Below, in pieces: positions 1 to 7,978 of a stretch of DNA of 17,646 nucleotides (position 1 is its first letter; every line of letters begins with the position of its first letter). The notes beneath the pieces are model-generated. The model did no database searches. It worked only from the letters and a program-made list of their open reading frames with translations, and had not been told where the DNA came from. This DNA comes from Vermiculatibacterium agrestimuris. GTDB taxonomy: Bacteria; Bacillota; Clostridia; Oscillospirales; Oscillospiraceae. The stretch lies in contig NZ_CALPCU010000032.1 in assembly GCF_943193085.1 (NCBI RefSeq), positions 1 through 17,646 of the forward strand, written 5' to 3'. Position numbers and translations under genes: made by a program.

Positions 1-1374
1 CACCTGGTGGTGCCCACCCTGCATGACATGAGCGGCGATCCGGCGGCGGACACGCTCTACCATGCGGGCTATGATCCCACGGGAACAGAGGCCGCCCTCC
101 AGCCCAGCTACAAGCTGTACTGGCGGGACGGCATTGGCACGTTCCACCCGTTTGCGGCCAGCGACATCACGGTGAGCAACGGCCAGTATGTGGCGGGCGC
201 TTACAACGATGGCGCCAACGACTGGGACGGCTACGAATTCGATGTGCAGGTGGTGAGCGCCACGGCGTTGTGGGGCGGGTATCATCTGGACCAGTATTTG
301 AAGAACGGCGGCTCCATCTACATCACCGCCACCGGGCCTAACACCGCCGGCGTGCCCGCCGACATGGAGAGCGAGAAGACCGAGGTGGTCGTGCCCGGTG
401 TGGACAAATATAAAGCCACCCTGCGGTATACGCCCAACGGTACCGCCGCGACGATGAGCGCCTGGAACAAAACCACCGCTGTGGACGGCGGTGTGCTCAC
501 CGGCTCTGACGGCACTGAGGTGGTGAAGGTCAACGGTATCACGCCCGCCAACGGCTACAAGCTGGTGGGCGTGGTGGCCACCACCAAGGACGGCTCGGTG
601 AACGCCATTCCCAACGCCGACGGGACGGAGTTTACCTACACCATGGTGGAGCAGGACGTGGAGATGCGGGTGGTCTTTGAAAAGGAAAAGGATCCGTTGG
701 AGCCCAAGGGCCCCCATATCGTCACTGTTTACAAGGTGGACACCGATGATCTGGCCCAGAACAACGCCACAGTGACCGATCTGGACGTGGAGATCCCCGG
801 CTACCAGAAAGGCACGATCTGGACGGCGGCCTTCGCGGAAAATGTGGTGCAGGTGGATGTGACCACCGCAAGCGGCTACTATGCCGTGGTGACGGCCAAG
901 ACCGCCCCCGGTGGGGTGGAGGTGCCTGTGGCCCAGTTCGCCGCCGCCCCCGGCAGCAACGACTGCTACGCTCAGTTCTATATGCCCGCGGACACCGACG
1001 TGGATGTGACGGTGACTTATATCAAGGGCAATCCGCCCCAGCGGAAGCTGGAGCTGGAGGTGCTCTCCGGAAATAACGACAGCGATAACAGTGCCGAGAT
1101 CACGGTGCCTGGCGGCACCACGCCCATCCTGGCCGCTGACGGCACCGCCGTCACCGCCGGCCCGGTGAATGTGACCGCTGGCACACCGCTGACCTTGACC
1201 ACCGGCCATGCGGTCAATTGGAGCGTAAAGAGCGCGGTGCTGCGGGTAGCGGTGAGCGCCACCAGCACTATGGACATTCCCATCCCGCTGACCGACGGGG
1301 TGTCGCTGCCGCTGCCGGCGATGCCCATGGCGGACGCCAAGGTGATCGTGGAGTTCCAGGATATGCCGCTGATG
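1..1374 (+). repeat. Module 0 of the giant protein (5'-clipped copy)
   Basis: First visible copy of a roughly 510-residue module; only about the first 50 residues are missing. Segment A carries VPTLHDM, YKLYWRDG, the YDGY-F-V-V motif, the LWGGY and NGGSIYI motifs and the closing ESEKTEVVVPG. Segment B has DGGVLTGSDGTEVV and GVVATTKDGSVNA. Segment C has KGPHIVTVYK, ATVTDLDV and FYMPADTDVDVTV. Segment D has GPVNV, LTLTTGH, SVKSAVLRV and MPMADAKVIVEFQ. It ends where the next PRPFDP begins at 1375. B, C and D each read like a divergent InlB-B-type beta repeat; A I cannot assign to a named family. Confidence 0.85.
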
Positions 1375-4300
1375 CCGCGGCCCTTTGATCCGAAGCACGA
1401 CCACGACTATACGGCCAATTACAGTCACAATGTGACCACCGGGGCCAACCCCGACCTGAGCCGCACCCACCAGGACGGCTGGATCCAGGCCACTGAGGTG
1501 GATGCGGACGCCAACAGCCTGGTGATCACAGTGCCCACCCTCCACGAGATGGACATGACCGCCATGCCTGCGCCGGCGGATGTGCTCTATCCCGCAGGTT
1601 ACGATCCGGCGGGTACTGACGCCGCGCTCCAGCCCAAATACAACCTCTATTGGAAGGATGCGCTGGGTGAGTTCCACCAGTTCAATGACGCGGATATCAC
1701 CATCGACAGCCAGGCATGGCTGGATGACTATTACACCGACGCCGCCCATGACGGCGCGGTCTACGACGGCTACCAGTTTAAGGTGACGGTGAACAAGGAC
1801 GCCACCAATCTCAACGATCCCAATTATCCCACCCTGTGGGGCGGCTACACCCTGCGGGAATACATCCAGAACGGCGGCTCTATTTATATCTCTGCGGTGG
1901 ATCCCGCCTCCCCCGAGGCCAAGCTGGAGAGCGAGAAGACCGAGGTGGTCGTGCCCGCCGGCAAGCGCTACAAGGCCACGCTCCACTTTGAGACCACCGA
2001 GGGCAGCGCTACCATGACCGCCTGGGGAGCTACGGCCAACACCGACGGACAGACCCTTACCGGTACCAACGGCACGGAAAAGGTGATCGTGAAGCCCGCG
2101 CCAGCTCTGCCCAATTATGTGCAGGTGGGCGTGGTGGCGACCACTGAGGCCGGAAGCGTCAACGCCACATGGAACCCGGCCCAGAACCAGTATGAGTACG
2201 ACATGGTCAATCAGGACGTGGATATCTACGTGGTCTTTGACCGGGCGGACGATCCCCTCCAGGAGAAGGGCCCCCATATCGTCACGGTTCTGAAGAAGGG
2301 CGACGACGGCTATGCTGCCAACGACGCCACGGTGACCGATTTGGACGTCGCCATTCCCAGCAGCCAGCGGGGCGATATCTGGACGGCGGCCTACGAGGAC
2401 AACGTGGTGCAGGTGGATGTGACCACCGAGCCGGGATACTATCCCGTTATCACTGCCGTGCGCAAGAGTGACGGAGTGTCTATCGATGTAGCCACCTTCA
2501 TGCCCGGAGCCAATCAGTACTACGGAAAATTCTATATGCCTGCGGGCACTGACGTGGACGTGACGGTGGAATTTATCGCCGGCACGATGCCTACGTATAC
2601 TCTGCTTCTGACCGTGAACAACGGCGGCAACCTGATGAACAACAGCGCCACGGTCAGCATGCCCAGCGGCGTGAGCCTCAACGCCAATGGCGCGATCCTC
2701 AACCAGGCCGGCCCGGTGAACGTGCTGCCCGGTACCGCGCTGACGCTGACCACCGCCCACGGGCCCAACCACAGCGTGAAGCGCGCGGTGATGAAGCTGC
2801 TGGGTACGGGCGTTACAGTGGAGATCCCGCTCATCGACGGGGAGTCTCTGCCCATCCCGGCAATGCCCATGAGCAACGCGGAGATCGTAGTCGAGTTCCA
2901 GGAGCTGCGGCAGACCCCGCGGCCCTATGATCCGCTGCACTCCCAGACGTATAATGGCGCGCCGGGCGGCGACTATCCCAGTGCGGACAATCCGGATAAG
3001 AGCGAGACCGGCCAGGAGGGCTGGATCCTGGCTACAGACGTAGACGAAGATGAGCGCAGCTTTGTGGTCACGGTGCCGACCCTCCATGACAAGTCCGGCG
3101 CCTATGGCGCGGATGTGCTCTTCGACGCAGGCTATGATCCGGCGGGCGCTGACGCGAACCGCCAGCCCGAGTACACGCTCTATTGGAAGGATGAACTGGG
3201 CAACTTCCAGCCCCTGACCGGCGCGGATATCACCATCAGTGGCGGCGCCTGGTTGGAGGAGTACTACGAGGACACCACCGGCGCCACCCCTGTCAGATAC
3301 GACGGCTACCAGTTCAAGGTGACGGTGAATCCCGACGCCAACAACCCGGCGGACAACACCTATCCCACCCTCTGGGGCGGCTACACGGTCTGGGATTACA
3401 TCCAGAATGGCGGCTCCCTCTATATCAGCGCGTTGGATCCCCAGGGTGTGGATGGGGAAAGCGAGAAGACCGAGCTGGTCATTCCCGGTACCAACCAGCT
3501 GACCGCTACCCTGGTCTATACGCCCAACGGCGACAGCGCCAAGATGACCGCCTGGACAAAGGTCACCACAGTTGACGGCGGCGTGCTCACCGGCTCCAAC
3601 GGTACCGAGGTGGTGACGGTGAGCGAGATCACCCCGGCCAACGGCTACGAGCTGGTGGGCGTGGTGGCCACTACCAAGGACGGCTCGGTGAACGCCACTC
3701 CCAACGCCGACCAGACAGAGTTTACCTACACCATGGAGAATAAGAGCGTGGAGATGCGGGTGGTCTTCAGGAAGACCGACGATCCCTTGCAGGAGAAGGG
3801 TCCCCACATCGTCACCGTATACAAAGAGGGCACCGACGGCTACGACGACAACAACGCCACGGTGACCGATCTGGACGTCACCATTCCCAGCAGCCAGCGG
3901 GGCGATATCTGGACGGCGGCCTATGAGGAGAATACCGTGAGGGTGGCGGTCACGACCCACACGGGCTATTATGCCGTGATCACCGCCGTGAAGGCGGGTA
4001 CCACCGATCCTGTGGACATCGTGCAGTACCCCGACCGCGGCCTGTTTGAGATGATCGACGCCGATGTGGACGTGACGGTAAAATATATCAAGGGCGAGGC
4101 GCCTGAGAAGGGATTGAAGCTGATCGTAACATCGGACGATTCCAGCACCCTGGCGGGCAACAAGGCCAGCGTCATCCTCAATGGAACCGCCATTCTGCTC
4201 ACCGACGCCAGCCAGACGCCGCCGGAGGACGGCCCCGAGCAGGTGAGTCCCGGCAAAAAGCTGACCCTGGAGACGGGCCACGAAAACGGATACAGCGTGC

Positions 4301-7300
4301 GTGAGGCAGTTTTGCGGGTCACCACTGCCAACGGCACCAAGACAATTGCCATCCCGCTCACCGACGGCGCCTCTCTGCCCGAGTTCGAGATGCCTATGAG
4401 CGATGCGGAGGTGGAGGTCTGGTTCCAGAATGTGGCGCAGGCCCCGCGGCCCTTTGATCCGCAGCACGACCACGACTACACGGCCAATTACACGCACAAT
4501 GTGACTACCGGGGACAATCCTGACCTGAGCAGCACCCACCAGGACGGCTGGATCCTGGCCGAGACGGACGGCCCTGACAGCAGGACGATCACCATCACGG
4601 TGCCCACTCTCCACGAGATGGCCGGCGATCCGCTGGAGGACGCCCTCTATCACGCGGGCTATGATCCGGCAGGCGCTGACGCGGCCAGGCAGCCCGAGTA
4701 CAAGCTCTATTGGAGGGATGGACTGGGCAACTTCCAGCCTCTGACCGGTGCGGATATCACCATCAGCGGCGGCACCTGGCTGGAGGAGTACTACGAAGAT
4801 ACGGCACATGACGGAGCCAAGTACGACGGTTACCGCTTCAATGTAACGCTGAATCCCGCTACGCCGCTCAATCCTTACGACAACACCTATCCCACCCTGT
4901 GGGGCGGCTATACCCTGTGGCAGTATATCCAGAACGGCGGTTCTCTCTATATCAGCGCGTTGGATCCCCAGGGTATGGATGGAGAAAGCGAGAAGACCGA
5001 GGTGGTCATCCGTTCTGTGATGCCCAGGCCCTTCGATCCCAAGCACGATGAGGACTATACCACCGACTACGATCCTGATACGGACGACCTGAGCGAGTCC
5101 GGGCAGGACGGCTGGATCCTGGCGGAGGACGCCGACAGCAAGAACAATACCTTCAAGATCACGGTGCCCACCCTCCATGGCGAGTGGGGCACGGTGCCGC
5201 CGGGTACGCTCTATGACGCGGTGGAGCAATACAAGCTCTACTGGAAGGACGAAAACGGCAGCTTCCATGAGCTGGAAGTGGGCGAGGATAAGGACATCAC
5301 CATCGACAATAGAACGGTGGAGACGGAATATTACGAGGATAACGGCGGCAATAAGTACGATGGGTACAGCTTTACGGTGAAGGTGGTCATGACCGCTCCC
5401 ACCGATGGCAGCGATCCGGTGCCCGCCACCACCGGCGGCGAGGCTCTGGTCAAGTATATCACCGAGGGCGGCGTCATCTACATCACCGCCATCGACGCCG
5501 ACGGGAAGAAGGACGAGAGCGAGAAGACCGAGGTGGTCTTTGACGTCAACAACAAGCTCCAGCCCTATGACCCGGAGAATGAGAACGACAAGAACGATCC
5601 CACGCCTTACGAGGATCACTGGATCACCGCGGAGAACCGGGGAGACTACCTGGTGGTCACGGTGCCCATGATCAACAAGGGCGGAGCCACTGACAACACC
5701 GACGCCATCAGCGTGGATAAGGAGAAGCACACCTTCCAGTTCTATTTGAGGGATGAGGAGCGGGCCGCTGACAGCGCCAACTATCCGAACTATGAGCCGG
5801 AGGATCTGGCCCCCATTATTGAGCTGACACACCCCGATCCCGACAACAACCCCAACGACGATCCCTATGAGAATGACGTCTACTATACGGATAAGAGCGT
5901 CAATCCGGATAAGGACTACAATGGCGCGAGGTTTATCCTGACGGTGAAGAGCGACGAGGACATCGACAAGTGGGTGGATGACTGGGCCCAGGCCGAGACC
6001 GAGGCGGGGAACGCGCCTGCTGCCGCCGATGTGACGGCCAGGAAGGAGCGGCTCAAGGAGCTGGCCGCCATGCTGCGCGCCGTGATGGACAACGAGGGCA
6101 CCACCGAGGCCATTGAGAACGGCGTGGACTATAAGGATGACGACGAGGACAAGAAGAGCAAGTACCGTCTGTATATCACCCATGAAGAGGCGCCGGATAC
6201 GGCGGACGGTGAGGTCTACAAGAGCCCCTATGTGGACTTTGAGATCCCGAAATATTACGCGTTCAAGGGCGTTTTGGAGTCCTACGCGCCCAAGCATGAC
6301 GCGACCTTTACCCTCTATCCGCTGAAGGAGGATGTGGATCTCTCTGTGGATCCGACGCTCGCTTCCGATCCTGAAAGCTATGCGGAGAAGGCATTCCTTA
6401 CCTATCGTCTCACCCAGAGCGTCGGCACCGGCCTGTGGATGCAGGACTTCAGTGTGAAGAGTTCTCACCTCATGCAAAAGGATAAGTCCGGACAGGTCTA
6501 CAAGCTGGTGATCTCCAAGCCGGGCCATGTAAGCTACATTTGGCTGGGTCTGGAGCTGACGCCCAAGACCTTGGACGACCCTGGGGATGCGGAATGTCTC
6601 ACCTTCACCCTGGATCCCGACGTCAACGACGGCATGATCGCCCTCATCGGCGGCGACCTGGACGACAACGGGGCCAACGGCCTGGAGGATCTGGAACTGA
6701 TGACGGCGCTTATGTCCGGCGAGATCCTTTATACCCGGGAGCAGGATGAGAGCAATGCGGCGGATTGGGCCATTTCCACTTACAATCCCGAAGCGCTGGC
6801 CTATGCTGCCGACCTGGACGGCAACGGCAAGATTGGCTCTTCTGACCTAAAGGTTCTGAATGATAAGCGTAATTTCCGTCAGCGTGCGGCTTGCTATCAG
6901 GAGGTCATGCCCCAGCTGATCAATGCTGCCGGCGGCAGCTTGTCCGGCGTCGTCTTGGCGCTGTTCATGGAAGAGCCCATTTTGCCCCAGTGGGTACAGA
7001 AGCTGCTGGAGGAGGATCGGGAAGTGCCTGATTGGGCCATGGAACTGATCCTGGACGGACAGGAGCTGCCCCAGTGGGCCGTCACCTGTATTGAAGAAGA
7101 AACGCCCATTCCCGATTGGGCCATAGCATGCGTGGAGGCAGGAACAGAAGTCCCCGCTTGGGCTGTTGCACGCTTTAAGGCGGAAAAGGACATTCCCCTT
7201 TGGGCGGTAGAGCTGATCCGGGAGGAGAAGAGCGTGCCCGCCTGGGCGGTGGAGCTGCTTCAGAGTGAACGGTTTGTTCCCGCCTGGGCCGTGGAACTGG

Positions 7301-7809
7301 CCCAGGCAGGGGAGAGCCTGCCGGAAGAGATGGAGGCCCTTTTGGCTGCAGGGGAGGAGCTCCCTGAAGAACTGCCTGCGGAAGAGCCTGAACTTCCTGT
7401 GCTTCCCGAACTTCCTGAGCTTGAGGTACCTGAGGTACCAGAAACGCCTGAGGCTCCTGAAAATCCTGAGCTCCCCGAAGGCTCTGAAACTCCTGGGGAG
7501 GTTGAAGCCCCCGAAAATCCCGAAGCTCCGACAGAGTCTGAAACGCCTGAGGAGCCGGAGCCGCCTGAAGTCCCGGAGGGCTCCGAGCCTTCTGAGGCAC
7601 CTGAAGAAGCGGAGAAACCCGAGGAGCCTGAGGGACCTGAGAAGGCGGAAGGTGCGGATAAAACAGGAGAGAGCGACCTCTCTGCCGGTGAAGATGCCGA
7701 TGGAGCGCTTACTGGCGGAGAGGAAGAAGTCACGCAGGAACCCGGTGCTTCTGAAGTCGTGGATGAGGCCACAGAGCCTACTCCAGAAGGGGAGAGTGAC
7801 CTGATATGA
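1..7809 (+). CDS. Giant modular surface protein with dockerin-like domain, 5'-truncated
   Basis: The reading frame is open from the first base (His-Leu-Val-Val-Pro-Thr) to the TGA at 7807-7809. The 2602 residues seen are therefore the C-terminal part of a longer protein; the start and any signal peptide lie upstream. Order of parts: repeated beta-rich modules (residues 1-2087), a beta domain (about 2088-2217), a dockerin-like pair of calcium loops (about 2218-2293), nine 14-residue P-x-W-A repeats (2329-2454) and an acidic Pro/Glu tail to the end. Motifs such as FYMPA-x-TDVDVTV inside the modules resemble the divergent InlB B-repeat pattern of Firmicutes surface proteins. No enzyme motif, transmembrane helix or LPxTG sorting signal is visible. 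Role by family resemblance: extracellular adhesin or scaffold-associated protein. The product name is descriptive; I do not recognise a named gene. Very sure it is coding, unsure of function. Confidence 0.93.
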   Translation, partial: HLVVPTLHDMSGDPAADTLYHAGYDPTGTEAALQPSYKLYWRDGIGTFHPFAASDITVSNGQYVAGAYNDGANDWDGYEFDVQVVSATALWGGYHLDQYLKNGGSIYITATGPNTAGVPADMESEKTEVVVPGVDKYKATLRYTPNGTAATMSAWNKTTAVDGGVLTGSDGTEVVKVNGITPANGYKLVGVVATTKDGSVNAIPNADGTEFTYTMVEQDVEMRVVFEKEKDPLEPKGPHIVTVYKVDTDDLAQNNATVTDLDVEIPGYQKGTIWTAAFAENVVQVDVTTASGYYAVVTAKTAPGGVEVPVAQFAAAPGSNDCYAQFYMPADTDVDVTVTYIKGNPPQRKLELEVLSGNNDSDNSAEITVPGGTTPILAADGTAVTAGPVNVTAGTPLTLTTGHAVNWSVKSAVLRVAVSATSTMDIPIPLTDGVSLPLPAMPMADAKVIVEFQDMPLMPRPFDPKHDHDYTANYSHNVTTGANPDLSRTHQDGWIQATEVDADANSLVITVPTLHEMDMTAMPAPADVLYPAGYDPAGTDAALQPKYNLYWKDALGEFHQFNDADITIDSQAWLDDYYTDAAHDGAVYDGYQFKVTVNKDATNLNDPNYPTLWGGYTLREYIQNGGSIYISAVDPASPEAKLESEKTEVVVPAGKRYKATLHFETTEGSATMTAWGATANTDGQTLTGTNGTEKVIVKPAPALPNYVQVGVVATTEAGSVNATWNPAQNQYEYDMVNQDVDIYVVFDRADDPLQEKGPHIVTVLKKGDDGYAANDATVTDLDVAIPSSQRGDIWTAAYEDNVVQVDVTTEPGYYPVITAVRKSDGVSIDVATFMPGANQYYGKFYMPAGTDVDVTVEFIAGTMPTYTLLLTVNNGGNLMNNSATVSMPSGVSLNANGAILNQAGPVNVLPGTALTLTTAHGPNHSVKRAVMKLLGTGVTVEIPLIDGESLPIPAMPMSNAEIVVEFQELRQTPRPYDPLHSQTYNGAPGGDYPSADNPDKSETGQEGWILATDVDEDERSFVVTVPTLHDKSGAYGADVLFDAGYDPAGADANRQPEYTLYWKDELGNFQPLTGADITISGGAWLEEYYEDTTGATPVRYDGYQFKVTVNPDANNPADNTYPTLWGGYTVWDYIQNGGSLYISALDPQGVDGESEKTELVIPGTNQLTATLVYTPNGDSAKMTAWTKVTTVDGGVLTGSNGTEVVTVSEITPANGYELVGVVATTKDGSVNATPNADQTEFTYTMENKSVEMRVVFRKTDDPLQEKGPHIVTVYKEGTDGYDDNNATVTDLDVTIPSSQRGDIWTAAYEENTVRVAVTTHTGYYAVITAVKAGTTDPVDIVQYPDRGLFEMIDADVDVTVKYIKGEAPEKGLKLIVTSDDSSTLAGNKASVILNGTAILLTDASQTPPEDGPEQVSPGKKLTLETGHENGYSVREAVLRVTTANGTKTIAIPLTDGASLPEFEMPMSDAEVEVWFQNVAQAPRPFDPQHDHDYTANYTHNVTTGDNPDLSSTHQDGWILAETDGPDSRTITITVPTLHEMAGDPLEDALYHAGYDPAGADAARQPEYKLYWRDGLGNFQPLTGADITISGGTWLEEYYEDTAHDGAKYDGYRFNVTLNPATPLNPYDNTYPTLWGGYTLWQYIQNGGSLYISALDPQGMDGESEKTEVVIRSVMPRPFDPKHDEDYTTDYDPDTDDLSESGQDGWILAEDADSKNNTFKITVPTLHGEWGTVPPGTLYDAVEQYKLYWKDENGSFHELEVGEDKDITIDNRTVETEYYEDNGGNKYDGYSFTVKVVMTAPTDGSDPVPATTGGEALVKYITEGGVIYITAIDADGKKDESEKTEVVFDVNNKLQPYDPENENDKNDPTPYEDHWITAENRGDYLVVTVPMINKGGATDNTDAISVDKEKHTFQFYLRDEERAADSANYPNYEPEDLAPIIELTHPDPDNNPNDDPYENDVYYTDKSVNPDKDYNGARFILTVKSDEDIDKWVDDWAQAETEAGNAPAAADVTARKERLKELAAMLRAVMDNEGTTEAIENGVDYKDDDEDKKSKYRLYITHEEAPDTADGEVYKSPYVDFEIPKYYAFKGVLESYAPKHDATFTLYPLKEDVDLSVDPTLASDPESYAEKAFLTYRLTQSVGTGLWMQDFSVKSSHLMQKDKSGQVYKLVISKPGHVSYIWLGLELTPKTLDDPGDAECLTFTLDPDVNDGMIALIGGDLDDNGANGLEDLELMTALMSGEILYTREQDESNAADWAISTYNPEALAYAADLDGNGKIGSSDLKVLNDKRNFRQRAACYQEVMPQLINAAGGSLSGVVLALFMEEPILPQWVQKLLEEDREVPDWAMELILDGQELPQWAVTCIEEETPIPDWAIACVEAGTEVPAWAVARFKAEKDIPLWAVELIREEKSVPAWAVELLQSERFVPAWAVELAQAGESLPEEMEALLAAGEELPEELPAEEPELPVLPELPELEVPEVPETPEAPENPELPEGSETPGEVEAPENPEAPTESETPEEPEPPEVPEGSEPSEAPEEAEKPEEPEGPEKAEGADKTGESDLSAGEDADGALTGGEEEVTQEPGASEVVDEATEPTPEGESDLI
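1375..2916 (+). repeat. Module 1 of the giant protein (complete, 514 residues)
   Basis: Begins PRPFDPKHDHDY and contains all four segments: A about 1375-1956, B about 1957-2256, C about 2257-2583, D about 2584-2916. A 31-base stretch near the end of segment A (1927-1957) is identical to 367-397 in module 0. Segment C is closest to module 2 (both have DDPLQEKGPHIVTV and PSSQRGDIWTAAYE). Segment B is the odd one out, with TNGTEKVIVKPAPALPNY in place of the sequence shared by modules 0 and 2. Confidence 0.88.
2917..4443 (+). repeat. Module 2 of the giant protein (complete, 509 residues)
   Basis: Begins PRPYDPLHSQ, a divergent opening compared with modules 1 and 3. The later part of segment A (GNFQPLTGADITISGG, LEEYYEDT) is nearly the same as in module 3. 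At the DNA level 3421-3480 differs from 4948-5007 at only 3 of 60 positions. Segment B matches module 0 better than module 1, and segment C matches module 1 better than module 0, so the copy is a patchwork. Confidence 0.88.
4444..5022 (+). repeat. Module 3, truncated to segment A (193 residues)
   Basis: Begins PRPFDPQHDHDYTANYTHN, almost the same opening as module 1, and carries a full segment A ending SEKTEVVI. It then passes straight into RSVMPRPFDP of module 4 with no segments B, C or D. The simplest reading is an in-frame loss of about 320 residues between the end of segment A and the end of segment D. The reading frame is intact. Confidence 0.85.
5023..5556 (+). repeat. Module 4, segment A only (178 residues)
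   Basis: Begins PRPFDPKHDEDYTTDYD and keeps the segment A landmarks: GQDGWILAED, VTVPTLHGE, YKLYWKDENG, DITID, YYED, YDGYSF, GGVIYITAIDADG, DESEKTEVVF. Segments B to D are absent. It is more acidic and more divergent than module 3. Confidence 0.82.
5557..6261 (+). repeat. Module 5, divergent last segment A with a charged insert
   Basis: Begins LQPYDPENENDKND, a weak copy of PRPFDP. Recognisable landmarks are DHWITAENRGDYLVVTVP, FQFYLRDE, YNGARFILTV, SKYRLYITHEEAP and SPYVDFEIP, which line up with the segment A core. Between the FILTV and KYRLYI blocks lies a stretch rich in Ala, Glu, Lys and Arg (about 5953-6160, including ARKERLKELAAMLRAVMDNE) that should be alpha-helical and has no counterpart in the other copies. 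It caps the repeat array and leads into the dockerin region. Confidence 0.7.
6262..6651 (+). other. Beta domain preceding the dockerin (FKGVLESY... type)
   Basis: The segment opening FKGVLESYAPKHDATFTLYPL, then DFSVKSSHLMQKDKSGQVYKLVISKPGHVSY, has the layout of a small prealbumin-like or carboxypeptidase-regulatory-like beta domain. Such domains commonly sit just before a type I dockerin in Clostridia extracellular proteins (for example F-K-G-V-L-K-S-Y-N-P followed by KPGH and then a dockerin). The assignment comes from remembered family pattern, not from a search. Confidence 0.6.
6652..6879 (+). other. Dockerin-like calcium-loop pair
   Basis: Two EF-hand-like loops are visible: GDLDDNGANGLEDLELM and ADLDGNGKIGSSDLKVL. 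Each has D at loop position 1, D at 3, N at 5, G at 9 and D at 12, the classic dockerin type I spacing. They are separated by about 30 residues (MSGEILYTREQDESN and on), a longer linker than usual. Dockerins bind cohesin domains in a calcium-dependent way to attach proteins to scaffolds. In non-cellulosomal gut bacteria such domains also occur in other secreted proteins, so the partner is not known here. Confidence 0.72.
6985..7362 (+). repeat. Nine tandem 42-base repeats encoding a 14-residue P-x-W-A motif
   Basis: Nine uninterrupted 14-residue units run without gaps. Examples are PDWAMELILDGQEL, PQWAVTCIEEETPI, PLWAVELIREEKSV and PAWAVELAQAGESL. The consensus is P-x-W-A-V-E-L-hydrophobic, then four to five polar residues, then V/I/L. 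The first unit has PQWV and the last has PEEM, so the array decays at both ends. DNA copies differ widely, so it is old at the codon level but kept at the protein level. Pro at position 1 with Trp, Val, Leu and a closing aliphatic residue suggests one short amphipathic helix per unit. I do not recognise a named family. Confidence 0.85.
7363..7806 (+). other. Pro/Glu-rich C-terminal tail
   Basis: Low-complexity tail (ELPVLPELPELEVPEVPETP, then EAPENPELPEGSETP and similar) ending EPTPEGESDLI. It is acidic and extended, as in wall-spanning or stalk regions, but no LPxTG, hydrophobic stretch or positive tail follows. It grows directly out of the 14-residue repeats, whose last units already lose the Trp and become PEE-based. 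Confidence 0.8.
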
Positions 7810-7920
7810 GTTCGACCAAAATTTTTACAAATTAGTAACAAAAGCAAGAAAGTCCTTGTATTATGCAAACCACTCTGATAAAATAACATCGCATATTATG
7901 TAAAGCTATAGGTCGAAGTC
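7808..7920. repeat. Imperfect 10-bp inverted repeat bracketing the intergenic gap
   Basis: GAGTTCGACC (7808-7817) and GGTCGAAGTC (7911-7920) are complementary at 9 of 10 positions and enclose the AT-rich gap between genes 1 and 2. The left arm overlaps the stop codon of gene 1. The pair could form a long-range RNA stem in a read-through transcript, or be chance. Inside the gap two similar blocks, ATTATGCAAAC (from 7860) and ATTATGTAAAG (from 7894), form a weak direct repeat. No U-tract terminator is visible after gene 1. Confidence 0.3.
7856..7884 (+). promoter_or_regulatory. Candidate sigma-A-type promoter for gene 2
   Basis: TTGTAT (7856-7861) and TAAAAT (7879-7884) are separated by 17 bases. 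The -10 box matches the consensus at 5 of 6 positions, the -35 box at only 3 of 6 (TTG). It lies in the only AT-rich non-coding stretch of the window, about 95 bases before the gene 2 start. Plausible on position and spacing, weak on the -35. Confidence 0.4.
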
Positions 7921-7944
7921 TGCCTTGGCTGCATAGTTTATGTA

Positions 7945-7970
7945 CTTCCAGCATTTTGCTGGAAGGGAGG
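7945..7970 (+). promoter_or_regulatory. Hairpin abutting the ribosome binding site of gene 2
   Basis: CTTCCAGCA (7945-7953) and TGCTGGAAG (7957-7965) are perfect 9-bp complements around a TTT loop. The last G of the stem is also the first base of the Shine-Dalgarno GGGAGG (7965-7970), which lies 8 bases before ATG 7979. The stem could occlude or position the ribosome binding site. It is not followed by a T-run, so it is not a standard terminator. The Shine-Dalgarno also decides the start: an in-frame ATG at 7940 has no such signal and its extra codons would span the hairpin. Confidence 0.6.
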
Positions 7971-7978
7971 TCACGCGT

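Noticed and set aside
6985..7362. Possible CRISPR-like periodicity of 42 bases
   Set aside because: Units are contiguous, in frame, divergent in DNA and have no spacers; it is a protein repeat.
7260..7889. Minus-strand Ser/Gly-rich frame over the Pro/Glu tail
   Set aside because: Ser/Gly/Ala repeats are the mechanical reverse reading of Glu/Pro codons; no independent support.
7940..7978. Earlier in-frame ATG (7940) as the start of gene 2
   Set aside because: No Shine-Dalgarno before it, the extra residues would cover the hairpin and Shine-Dalgarno, and the start at 7979 gives a clean signal peptide with a well-spaced GGGAGG.
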